Positions 23,042-33,351 of a stretch of DNA of 64,000 bases are shown here, one piece after another. A program made the position numbers and the translations under genes. Under the pieces are notes generated by a model. It did no database searches. It saw only the letters and a program-made list of their open reading frames with translations, and had not been told where the DNA came from. This stretch comes from Sphaerulina vaccinii. Taxonomy: Eukaryota; Ascomycota; Dothideomycetes; Mycosphaerellales; Mycosphaerellaceae. How positions within the stretch are numbered: the stretch's first letter is position 1; every line of letters starts with the position of its first letter. The stretch lies in the NCBI GenBank assembly GCA_022570795.1, contig JAKUDP010000001.1, positions 124,001-188,000 on the forward strand, read 5' to 3'.

Positions 23042-23064
23042 CAGACAGACAGACAGACAGACAG
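23042..23064. repeat. (CAGA)n microsatellite
   Basis: Five to six tandem copies of CAGA within the decayed gene copy. Confidence 0.85.
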
Positions 23065-23167
23065 CGAGCTTCCGCTTGTTTGTACTGCCGTTTTCGAGGT
23101 CTCCGCTTAATTTTACTACGCTGATCAAACAGTACAGTACGTACTGAGGTGTACTGACCATCGACCA

Positions 23168-23209
23168 CATCAGCCTGGAGATGCCTAATCATGCATCTCC
23201 AGGCTGATG
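23168..23209. repeat. Perfect 17-base hairpin with 8-base loop
   Basis: CATCAGCCTGGAGATGC (23168-23184) is exactly inverted at 23193-23209, separated by CTAATCAT. It lies in the unmatched middle of the decayed gene copy. A cruciform, a snap-back duplication or an element end are all possible. Confidence 0.85.
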
Positions 23210-23778
23210 CGTCGAATGAGATGCGTAGGCAGATTGATGCATGAACTTGCGTACCAGTAGTATGCCGGTATGTGGAACGTATTGCAGCCGTAAAGCAGTG
23301 GTCGGGTCTCACTGTAGACCTGGCGGCTGACTCGGAGAAGAGCGCCCGCGATGGCCTGGCGCATGCATGATATTCGCTCTCCGTATGTGTTTTGGCATTC
23401 GCCGCATACGCAATCTCTCCTTGGACGCTCCGCCCAATAAATTGGCCGAAATTCACGGGAAATTATGATAGGCCCTGCGTGGTGTACGAGCGCTTGTTCA
23501 TAAATCTGGTTGCGAATCTCTGCTGGTAGGTCTAGTTACCTGAGACGAGGAAGGCGAGATGCTTTGCTTCCAGCTTGACTCGGAGGCATGTCAGAAGGCG
23601 GAAAGGAAATTGTTATGTCGACCATGTTGGTTGCTTGTATGTGTGATAAAGGTGATCAGCGCGCGGGCTGTCGAAGTTGGAGATATTTTCTCCTGAGTCA
23701 TCGCGTGAAGTTTGGTAGACGCAAAGCCGAATGTCATCGCTCAGCTCGGTGCTACGTGGCCATCTGTCTTGATATGAC

Positions 23779-23978
23779 CTAGGATCTAGTCGGATCGTGG
23801 TTTTCTCCGATTCTGCCTCAAATTCTCGCTGTACATTGACGCCCTCCTCGGACCAAGCGTCGACTGCACTACCATAATCGCAGTCGTGGTAACGAGCCAA
23901 TTGCTTAAGCAAGCGGAGAAGTTTCCATCGAGATGTCAAAATGGTACCCGAGAAGACCACGATCCGAGTAGATCCTAG
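23779..23978. repeat. 200-base segment with ~30-base inverted repeat arms
   Basis: The arm at 23779-23809 (CTAGGATCTAGTCGGATCGT and onward) is inverted at about 23949-23978 with about three mismatches. It sits between the decayed copy and the intact F-box-like gene and ends next to the latter's stop codon. It could be a MITE-like insertion or an inverted duplication. No clear target duplication is visible. Confidence 0.65.
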
Positions 23979-23984
23979 AGCATA

Positions 23985-25160
23985 TTATATGCTACAATTC
24001 CTTCTTCGATGGATTACCGCCGGGGCCGACTTTTCAATCGATTCTTCCACCACATTAAATATGAAGACTCCTTGGAAAGATCTTGATCGTCTTTCCCGCA
24101 ATGTCTGGATCATGCTCTCAATAGCCTCCTTGTGTGCGAGGACCATATTCGTGGAGCCAAGAGGGCCAATCTCAATCGTACGCACTTCCTGCCGGTGCCC
24201 GCGCTGATGGTCGCCATTGACAAGTGGATTGGACGCAGAGCGCACAACAACAAGCTGTGACACTTGACTTACGGAGTCGTGTAGACTAATCCAGCAATCG
24301 GCAGCTCGCATCTTCCATGCACCTGTCCAGAGTTCGTGATGCAGTATGGCTCTCACCTCTGCTTGGAAGAGCGCTATGTGAGTGGTGGTGCGCCTGTAAT
24401 TCCTCGGGCCCTCCATGCCGCTGTCGTGATCATGCCAGTTGCATGGAGTTCGTGAGGTCGGTGCGGTGAACTTGATGATTTGAGATATGCTTTGTGCATC
24501 TGCTTCGCGGCCATCCCTTCGCCTGTATCTTCGGAGCTGTTTGAATAGAGCATATAGATTTCTAGCCATCCTACCGGGCTGTTGTAGCACTTGTGGACAA
24601 CAAATATGGCTTTGCTCAGTCATGATAATGCTTTGGAGATTTCTTAGTGGCCGCAAGTGCTTGATATCGGTTCGCAACTGCCCGTGTTTGCGATCATCTG
24701 GCTTATCGAGATCCACATGCCGGATAAGCTGAAGTGGCAAGCCCATACCCTTCAGCCCCTGGGCGTCAGAATGACATCGAGGGGGCCGGAACGTGTTCAT
24801 GCCATAGAGTATGGGTAGTGCTTCGTCGTAGATCTTGCGACTGACCCGCACCAGATTGGCCGTGATATGACGAGTTATGCATGGGTGCGGTGACTGTCGT
24901 CCCTTCCCTGGCGAGCTTCTACTACAGATGCAGCCATATTGTCGCTCGACATAGTCATCAGGCTTCTTGGGAGAATACCACTTGCACCAAGCGTCGTGGA
25001 ACAACGCAATGGGTCTCTCGTGATATATGAGCGCATACTCGTAGATCTGATTCTGTACCTCTGCTGGTAGGTCCAGAAAGCCAGTGCTGCTGTTGAACGG
25101 CGGGAAGGAAATCGGCATACACGCGTGATGAGGAGTATGATGCCGGTAAGAGCAATGCAT
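23985..25160 (-). CDS. F-box-like/2EXR-type fungal protein
   Basis: Member of the large fungal families that open with a degenerate F-box: here FLDLPAEVQNQIYEYALIYH, about 10 residues after MPISFPPFNSST. ATGs at 25160 (391 residues) and 25118 (377 residues) are both in frame. The second is nearer the conserved block and may be the true start. No further domain is recognised; VRVSRKIYDEALPILYGMNTF is the usual second block (family members often read ACRQIRxEALPIxYxxNTF). Function unknown. A mutated tandem copy lies immediately downstream. Confidence 0.7.
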   Translation of the reverse strand: MHCSYRHHTPHHACMPISFPPFNSSTGFLDLPAEVQNQIYEYALIYHERPIALFHDAWCKWYSPKKPDDYVERQYGCICSRSSPGKGRQSPHPCITRHITANLVRVSRKIYDEALPILYGMNTFRPPRCHSDAQGLKGMGLPLQLIRHVDLDKPDDRKHGQLRTDIKHLRPLRNLQSIIMTEQSHICCPQVLQQPGRMARNLYALFKQLRRYRRRDGREADAQSISQIIKFTAPTSRTPCNWHDHDSGMEGPRNYRRTTTHIALFQAEVRAILHHELWTGAWKMRAADCWISLHDSVSQVSQLVVVRSASNPLVNGDHQRGHRQEVRTIEIGPLGSTNMVLAHKEAIESMIQTLRERRSRSFQGVFIFNVVEESIEKSAPAVIHRRRNCSI

Positions 25161-25584
25161 GAGCGTGCGACTCCAGGTATTGTAGATATGGATAATCCTT
25201 CCTGAGTCACCACGAAAGCTGAATTTGGTAGCGCCAAGGCGACTGTCAGCAAAATTAGAGCCCAGTGGTACTCGTGGCTCACATCCTCTGCGAGTCAAAT
25301 GTCAGCAATGACCATGTGAAGTGAACTTACAGTAGCTATCAAAGCTACAACGTGCAGAAATCCATCCGAGTAGAGCATCTCTTCTCCTATTCTATGCGCA
25401 GAAGTTTGCACAGCAACGTCTCCAACCTCAGCACCCTAGTCGCCACCATACCATCAGAGATATTCGCAATGAATAGCAGTCATCTCTGATATCACCTAGA
25501 AAGCTGAACGCACCACATCTCTGACCTCAGCATCATAGTCCTCGCTGTCTATGCAGAAAGATATCAAATCCGCGAGAGACGTGA
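25161..25584. other. Intergenic, F-box-like promoter / SET gene 3' flank
   Basis: The SET-gene frame ends at 25585 with TAA inside TGTCTCGTGAGCTAATCACG. A donor-like GTGAGC there leaves room for a further 3' exon in this interval, but none could be identified. Nothing else is seen. Confidence 0.4.
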
Positions 25585-26190
25585 TTAGCTCACGAGACAT
25601 CCAGTTCCACCATTAGCACGTCGCTCAGCAATCTCTGCACGCACCTCTTCTCCCTGATCGATCATAGTCTTAAACGTCTCAAAACCAGCCATAACACCAT
25701 TCTCAATTCTGTAAAGCACTCCAGCCTTCTTCACAAGATTCTGCGCAACTGACAATCCTCGATTAACTTCGAGCAATTTGGCCGCGATAAGCAATCCAGA
25801 AGTCAGGCGGCGATCGATCAGAGCGTATTTCTTCTGCTCCAGGCGAACTGAATTCACCGAAAGCTCGATGTCCCAACCTAGTGCCTCACCAAGTTGTTCA
25901 ATGCGAGCTAAAGTCTCCTCGTGGTCGGACCGGTGATCGAGCCAAGAAGACTCCATCATGGCAGCTGGGAATTCGACAAAGTCTGTTCTTGGTAAGTCGG
26001 CGTATCTGCGATCGTTCCAAGTGGCCTGTAAGCTCTCGAAGTTGACGCGGAACTCTTCGTACTGAGCTGGAGTACGCGTTGGCTCCTCGGCTTTTGGCGG
26101 CTTCATGAAAGCGCGAGCGAATGCAAGAAGGCGACGGCGTTGGTTGCGAACGGCTGAGCCGTCTGCTTGCTCGGCACGGCATAGAGGACA

Positions 26191-26198
26191 GTCGCAGG
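26191..26198. repeat. hAT target-site duplication, left copy
   Basis: GTCGCAGG directly abuts the left end of the element and is identical to the copy at 30012-30019. Eight bases is the length typical of hAT elements. Confidence 0.95.
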
Positions 26199-26216
26199 CA
26201 GGGTGACCGACGGACG
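26199..26216. repeat. hAT left terminal inverted repeat
   Basis: CAGGGTGACCGACGGACG, exactly inverted at 29994-30011. The leading CAGGG is typical of hAT ends. Confidence 0.95.
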
Positions 26217-29200
26217 ATACACCCCAATACGTATCGTATTGATTGATCGGCGTAGTACGATCAATTAGAGCCTCTAAAAGGCCAATACAATTAATCAAGG
26301 TAGTCGTCGTCCGTCCGGGTGTACTAGATGTATTAGATGTATTGGCGTATTACTCGTATCTTAGCCTCCCGGGCTTCTTCTCTTCTTAACCTACCGACAA
26401 TTACCCTCTCTACTATAATTTGGCTTGTTCTTATAATCTAGTATAGGCAATAAGGTATATATAATCGATTAGGAGTAGGCAGAAGTAACTAATTGTAGTA
26501 GGAGGCTATTATTAACCTTACTAGCGACAATATACCCCCTCCCTCCCCTACGCTAGCGCTATCGATACTACGGCCGCGCAATGCTCTCGATAAGTTCCTT
26601 ATAGTCTTAATAGACTACCTTCTATACTAGAAGCAAGGCGATATACTATATATTCGTAGTCGAGTAGTAGATACTATTTTTTCGAAGAGTACTTAGTATA
26701 AGTAGTTAGAGGCTATTGTTCTTAATACTACGCCTTATACAAGGGAGCAAATCAAGCGTATTATTACTAATAGAAAGGAGCTCTATCTATACGTCTAGAA
26801 TTGTAGTTATAAGTATTATTAGTATTAGAAACAAGTAAATAGTAGTAGTCTTAGTATATTAGAGGAGGTATTTGTAGCAGATAGTCGATAAGGCTATAAG
26901 GCTAATAAGGCTAAAGGTAAAGACAAGGGTCTAGTTAGCTAGCTAGCTCTAAGCCGTACGGCAGATAATACAAGAATGCTATCTTTTACCTTAATCTAGA
27001 GTCTATATAGCAAAGCTAAAGAACTTTAAAATAATAACTACTAAGTTATTAATACTATATATATAAATAATATTATATAAACAAACCGAATAGTACAAGT
27101 TATAGCTAAGATAAAATAGAAAATTTCTATCTTATTAGATTCCTTATAGTATATATATTAAGTAATAAGGAATTTATAATAGATTTTAGGTTAGAAATAT
27201 ACTCTTATATATATAATATTAAGCTTAAGTTTACTCTATAAGTAGATGCGACATAACTACTTAGCTAAAATATATAAGAATTATAATTCTAACTAAATAA
27301 GGTATATAAAATAATATCTAGTTAAGTAAATATAAAAAAATACGCTTGTTCTATAGCGCTAGGTATTGTAAATAGATATATTATAACCCTAGTCTATTGC
27401 AATCTAAGCTTCTTACTCTTAACGTATCTTACTCTATATATACTATAATAATATTATTAAAATATAATATAATAGATATAGCAGAGTTAGAAATTAGTAC
27501 TAAGACTATCCTCGACAACCTTACTAAGATATATAACAAATCGCAGCTCCCTACTATATACTAGAGCTATTATACTAAGTCTAGCTTCCTTGTCGATAGA
27601 CTATACCTTATAGGATATATCCCTATACTACCTAGCAAGTAGCTATAGTCGAGCTAGTACTAGAGGGATAAAGTAGGCGTCGGTATTACTAAGGTAAAGA
27701 CTAGCAAGAGGTAGTAGCTATGCCGAGCATACTATAAGATACTAGGCTCGCAAGAACTTGTTCTAAAAAGTATAGTTTCTATAACTTATATACTAGATTA
27801 CCTCTATTCTTGTAGTAGTAAGAGTTACTACTTTAATCGAGAAGGCGTCTATATACTACTAGATAGTAAGAAACAGACATATACCGATAGCGATATATAT
27901 ACTACTTTTTAGGCTTAAAAGAAGATTAAAGAAGATAAGAAAGTCTTCGATCGCATAGGCTAGTACAAAGTGTTTCTTAAGTAGAAGATTAGCAACGATT
28001 AGTTACTTAGAAAGACTGCCTCGAAGCGCCTATATAGACTGCTATACTTTAAGAATAGCTAGATAGAGGGCATAGTACCTTATTTGTATAATACTATATA
28101 TTACTAGCTTATAAACTTTTTTAGAGGCTTGAAACTAAATATTTAGAGGTTACTTAAGCGCGCAAAGAGTCGCCTTTGCGTCTCCTTTAATAGCTAGAAG
28201 TCCGATAACAAGCTAGAACTACTAGGTATATTCGCGCACTACGTAGACAAACACGGCAAGTACGTCTTAATTATACTAGGCCTACTAAACCTCTATAGCT
28301 CGAAGGAGGCACAAGATACTATAGACGCTATCTTAATACTTCTTACTAAGTTCGATATATAAGGCTAAGTATAGTACTTCTAGTTAGATAATATAAATAT
28401 TAATAATAAGGTCTATTGTCTACTAGTAGCGAATTTTGGACTATACTCTTAGAAGTGTCGCCTATACTATAGCGCTTATGTTATTAACCTAGTATATAAG
28501 GCGATACTCTATAGCTATAATATAGACGCAATAGACTAGGCCTATAATAAGGATAATAATAATAGTAATATTAAGTATATAGACGAGATAGAAGACAACA
28601 AAGAAATAAAGAATTTTAAGCAATAGATATATATATAAGAAGCTATAGACTTACTTGTTCTATAGCGCAAACAAGGCTCTATTAGCAAGCTTTATAATAT
28701 TATTATTTATATACGATACTTAGGCTTATAGTATAAGTACTTTAAGAGCAAGTAGAAGGAGGTTAATCCGGATATATATATTCTTAAGCTTATTCTAAAT
28801 AGTAGTATTAGATAGAATAGTAACTATAATATAATAGAAAGAGGCTTTAAACTTAAGGACGCTATTAACCTCTATTAAGCTTACTACTATAAGGTTAACA
28901 ATAGACTACTAGTATACGAAGATTACCTTATAAGTAAAGACTAGTAAGAGATTAAAGAGCTCTATATACTACTTAAACTAGCAAAGAAAGCCTTACTTAG
29001 TCTCTAAATAGATAGTATATATATCTACGGCTCTATATAGCAATTACTAGTTACTCTTAATATACTAATAACACGCCTAGAAGAAGCTAAGAACAAGTAG
29101 TCTATACTACCTAACTCGCACTATAAGGCCTATATAATATTAGGCTAGAAGAAGCTCGATAAGTACTTCTTACTTATAGATAGATTGCTAGCTTATATAG

Positions 29201-29993
29201 CCTCTATCGTACTTTATCCGCACTTTAAACTACGCTAGTTTAACAAGAAATAGAGTAGTCTATACTTCGATCTAGTAACTAAGAAATGCGGCTAATCTAC
29301 TATAAGGTTCGGCTATAGAAAGAAGAAAAAAGCTACTTAATTATAAGCCTTACAAACTATATAGTAAGGCAAGCTATTTACAGATTATATATAGCGTATA
29401 GTAAAGGAACTATAGCTCGAATATCGAGCTAAATATAGTAGTACTATAATAGCAATAATAAGAGGCCTTACTTTATCTACTAACTAAGACTCTAGCTTAT
29501 ATAAGACTAATATATAGATAACTAAAGAAGCTATTATTAACAAATACGACAAGTACCTTATACTGCCGATAGCACCTCTAAAAACAGACGTTCTTACTTA
29601 GTAGAATAAGCACGTAGACAAGTATCTAGTACTTAGTAAACTAGCGTTTAATCTAATAGCCTATCCGGCTTTTTTAACTACTATAGAACGTGCTTTTTTA
29701 GAAGCTAGCTATATTCTGAATTCGGCTACATAGCATATAAGAAGCGACTTAGCTAAAGCTAACTAATGCCTTAAGAACTAGCTTAATTATAACCTTATTA
29801 TAGATAGTATTGTAGTATAGTTTAATAGCGACAGTAATAAAGAAAGCAATAAAGACTAATATTTACTTATAAAAGGTCCGTGCATCGATACGTGCCGGCA
29901 CGGACGATTATAGGCAAGCTAGTATCGATACAAGCCAATTAATCTACTGTCACAAGCCAATCAAACAAGCACTACCCTTGATTGGCGTCCGTC

Positions 29994-30011
29994 CGTCCGT
30001 CGGTCACCCTG
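29994..30011. repeat. hAT right terminal inverted repeat
   Basis: CGTCCGTCGGTCACCCTG, the exact reverse complement of 26199-26216. Confidence 0.95.
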
Positions 30012-30019
30012 GTCGCAGG
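30012..30019. repeat. hAT target-site duplication, right copy
   Basis: GTCGCAGG, identical to 26191-26198. Removing the element and one copy rejoins the SET gene in frame. Confidence 0.95.
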
Positions 30020-32408
30020 TGAAGCCCCATGGTCCTAGAGCTGGTCAGCGAGTTATTCTGAAAAGGTGATCCTTTTTCGGAACTGTGTCGGCATTGCTCC
30101 AAGTGGCTTGGTTGCTGTGCGGTCTTAGAGAGATGATGTGAAAGGGAGGATTACTAACCTTCAAGCGCAGCCTGACGCTGCTCATAGTCATAGTCGTTAC
30201 GATACGAAGTGAAGAACTCCTCGCTCTTCTTGATATCCTTGGTTGCTCGCACGATAACCAAGTCACCAAGGTAAGCACGAGCTGAGTTGGGAACACAAGA
30301 GTGGTTGGCCATGCTCCACTTAGTCCAGATACCGGCATTCTGGTCACCAATGTAGCTGCTGAAGCCATAGTCTTTGCCAGCTTGATCAGCAGAAGGTGTC
30401 GAAATCGAATGCATGTTCTGGCCCATGATAGCATGTGTGTGGAAGACATCGATGACTGACTGACCATCCACGATAGTGCCTTGGAGAGAAGATTTCCGAT
30501 AGTCGTTGTCGAAGAGAGTGGCCATTTCTGACTGACGAGAAGGGTCGCGAGCCAATTCGCGGACTGTCGCTTGCCAGAGTGCAGCACCGTTGAGGGCTGC
30601 TTGATCAGACGCGGCATCGTACGAAACCGCGACAAAGAAGTCTTCGTCGTTGTCGAACAGAATGTGAGCCGCCTTCTCGACAAGTATGATCTGGCCGAAT
30701 GGTATGTTCTGCCAGCTATTAGCGATATTCCACGACGACTCATTCATCGTGTACATACCGTTGCGGCAAAGAGCCCACGTCCGTGTACAGGACCTGAAGC
30801 AAAAGGTCGATTAGCCATGTTTCTCTGATTTGGTGACATGAATTTGAGCAGGAGGTCTGACGCTTGGGTGGCGTGGTGGGTGCCTGAGATCGGGAGAAGG
30901 TGCTAACTTACTGTTGTTGGTTCTGACCTTATTCGTAAAGTCTGCAGCATCGATACGACTCTGCGTTCCGATCTTGGCAGTGATCGCCGAGAAGTCGTAC
31001 GATCCGCTGTTCTGTTCGACAAGTCGAGCAGCACAAGCAGAAGAGAGGGCCTTGACATCGTTGCAGTCAATATCGAGGTCTAGGCCAAGTGCCAGATCGA
31101 ACAACCCTTGGGCTCTCTCGAAGTGACGGAGCTTGTACGCTGCCGAGCCTATATTCGAGCTCTCATCAGATGTGTCTGCACACTGGAACGTGAACGCCAC
31201 TTACCAGCACGATAGTACGACTTGTAGTTGAGCTTGGCCGCTTCGGGCTTGGTGCCGGAAGGGCCAGGTGTAGGTGGAATGATGTATTCGAGAGCGTCTG
31301 CTATGGTAGAGTCGTAGTAGCCCAGCTTCAGGTTGGCATAAGCACGGTTGCGATAAAGGTCTTGTTTCAGGCCTGCATCTCCGTCCTCGAGAGCAGCTAT
31401 GCCTGCAGTGTAAAATCGTTCGGCTTTGGCGAAGTTTCTCGTCTTGATCGCGGCATTGCCTTCATGCTTCGAGTAAAGTGCAGGGTTAGCTGAGAATCGT
31501 CTATTGTGCAGCCTGTTTGAGATTGACATTGCTTCTGCTCGCCATGCCAGTGGAACCAAAGGGTGGTTGACCGGGAGCTGGACAAGATCGGAGGGATGGT
31601 CGATGCGGATGTACCATGATGTCTGGTTCTTGTCTGGGGTGTAGAAGGGCTCCTTGATCGCGTAGATCGCGCGATTTGGTACCATGTCTGCTCCCATCTG
31701 GCGTTGGCCATGGAAGATTCTTAGCCATTCGTGATCTCCAGTTTCGTCCTCAATGACTGACAGGCTGTAAGTTATGTCGAGCATCGGATTGCCTCTGGCA
31801 CGAACGATCAAAACTTGACCACGGTGGTGAGTCTGGTTCTTGAGATCTTGCAGATCGATCTGGTGATGTTAATTCACGTCACTACGATAGCATGGGTTCA
31901 TGTTGGGTCTCTAGCATACCACGTGGAGATCGTTGAGTTTCTTTGTGCAAGGAAGATATGGTTCCGGCATAGGCATGAACATCGAGTTCGCGAGGTTATT
32001 GTTCACACCAAAGTTCTGCTCTCTTGCTGCAATCTGAGCCGTCGTGTCCGTCAGAAGCTCAATGCGTCCTGCAAGTGGATACTCAGCTAGTGGATAGCGC
32101 GTTCGCGGTAGTCCCTTGACAGAGACAGCGAATCGGACTCGAGCCTTCTCAGTTTCAATCTCCTCGTCCTGGAAGCGCTGGCGATCTGGTGTATTGCTGT
32201 AGGTGAGTGAGAAACCCTCTCCTGCGATACCCTCAGGTGGAAAATGTGCAACAAGATGCGGTTGGGTGGCAATGAAAGCATCACGATCTCCTGACATGAC
32301 GGACGCTGTGAGTGCGTCTGCTGCTGGGCCAGTGATATTGCCTTCAGTGCGCATTCTGGCGGCAGCCAGAGCGCGCATCGACGGAGTTAGAGGCAGTCGA
32401 GCAGCCAT

Positions 32409-33351
32409 GTTGGCGAATGACTCTGGGAAGGTGCTTCGTTCTGCTCACTACGCTGGTCGGAGCTGCGTTCGCGTGGATTTGCTGCTGACACGGAGAGTAT
32501 CGAGTTGAGCAGTCCGGAGTCGCCAGTGGTGGTGTGGCCACCCAGGAAGAGTGCGAGAAGAGAAGAGGTGGTTGTGTCTGGTCCCGTTGCTATCGTCTCT
32601 GTTTCTGTTTGTACGGCGAGCTGCACAATCTGCGACGCCGTTGTGGGGAGGTGAATGCACAATCTTGCAGGGATTAGAAAAGTGACTGCTCGAGAGATTG
32701 TTTCAATGGCAGCATTCGCGCTGTCACTTGTTGAAGTCGTGAATGTTCATATCGCTCAGCTGCCTGCGTCTCGCAGTACTGTATATTCTCTATACGTCTC
32801 ATCAGCCATGACACTCTCGCGATTCCAGCAAAATACTTCCTGCCGCCAGCCGCATTGGACTCCGCAGCTCAGGTGCTTCCATGGGTTCCTGAAGCATCGA
32901 TGTCCACGGGTTGGGTTTACGACTGGACTCCTGTGGTTCATTCGGTGTATGCTAGACAGTGGTTTCGCCTCACAGCTGACGCCACTTCCCAATCTTGTAG
33001 GCTAACGAAGAGGCGGTGGAAGGCCTGCTATGGCCAGAGCAATCTGGATGATTCTTCACCAGGCTCTTGTGGTCGTCCTATTCGGTGAGAGTTGCTTGTC
33101 TGGTCGCCATCATCGTCGTCGTCACCACCGCTGTCTCCCGGTGGCGGCGGCTGTATAGCACTGCCATTCTAGAACAATGTTATTCGCGCGAGGATGTTTC
33201 TTTCACATGCCCGGCTGCTGGAGGAAAGGATCGCCCTGCTTGGCGAGACGTCATCCTCGAGGCTCACGCGATGAAGATCAGCATTCATTGTCAGCATCTT
33301 CATCCTCTTCCATTCCTAAGGTAACACCTAGATCCGAACAGACTGCCCACT
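32409..33351. promoter_or_regulatory. Divergent upstream region, SET gene / Aim3-like gene
   Basis: 943 bases between divergent starts. Short overlapping frames (for example 32387-32662 and 32655-33005) have no recognisable motif. An additional 5' exon of the SET gene cannot be excluded. Confidence 0.4.

Larger units (their letters stand above)
22423..23810 (-). pseudogene. Decayed tandem copy of the neighbouring F-box-like gene
   Basis: Pieces of the gene at 23985-25160 recur here in the same order and strand. Around 23540-23470 LDLPAEIRNQIYEQALVHH matches LDLPAEVQNQIYEYALIYH. Around 22785-22720 RLRDLKGLQSITIV then TAG matches HLRPLRNLQSIIMTEQS. A third stretch, out of frame with the second (about 22690-22440), with LFPLLRRLKHLKARDRD, VDIVHFAPW and HDHDYKWSGP matches LYALFKQLRRYRRRDGR, IIKFTAPTS and HDHDSGMEGP. 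Upstream DNA near 23690 (CTACCAAACTTCACGCGATG then ACTCAGGAG) also resembles the region before the intact gene. Stops, frame changes and an unmatched middle (about 22800-23460) show it is not functional. Confidence 0.75.
26199..30011 (+). mobile_element. hAT-family DNA transposon, 3813 bases, RIP-like mutated
   Basis: Class II element with perfect 18-base inverted ends and an 8-base target duplication. The plus strand carries a ruined hAT transposase. From about 28231 one frame gives FAHYVDKHGKYVLI, LLTKFDI, then stops, LDNINI and YVINLVYKAIL, matching the catalytic-core pattern (LDNAxNN, HVINLxxxAxL). From about 29640 LAFNLIAYPAF and IERAF match the C-terminal dimerisation domain. Tens of in-frame stops, mostly TAG at former Trp or Gln positions, very few TG and CA dinucleotides, and TA excess fit C-to-T mutation at CpA on both strands. 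No open frame of 60 codons survives from about 26300 to 30000. The outer 100 or so bases at each end are not visibly mutated. Confidence 0.95.
25585..32408 (-). pseudogene. TPR + SET-domain gene disrupted by a hAT transposon
   Basis: Likely lysine methyltransferase-type protein (TPR plus SET, SMYD-like layout). Exons read by eye: 32408-31920, 31859-31205, 31148-30912, 30793-30759, 30708-30159, 30034-30012, then resuming 26190-25585. All junctions have GT...AG ends, and frames agree (864 residues without the insert). TPRs lie near residues 245-310 (YSKHEGNAAIKTRNFAKAER, AYANLKLGYYDSTIADA). SET starts PVHGRGLFAAT and has SMANHSCVPNSARAYLGD and KKSEEFFTSY. The post-SET motif is CDCPLC. The transposon sits within codons of GFTC|DCPLC, so translation would run into it after TC and lose the zinc-binding cysteines and about 200 C-terminal residues. 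Loss of function is inferred. Confidence 0.88.

Noticed and set aside
23042..23064. CAGA repeat considered as a CRISPR-like or regulatory array
   Set aside because: Uninterrupted tetranucleotide without spacers, an ordinary microsatellite in a eukaryotic genome.
26199..26298. A 237-codon minus-strand frame starting inside the transposon and running into the SET-gene C-terminus
   Set aside because: It begins at TTG inside the hAT left end. Only its part left of 26191 is genuine host-gene sequence.
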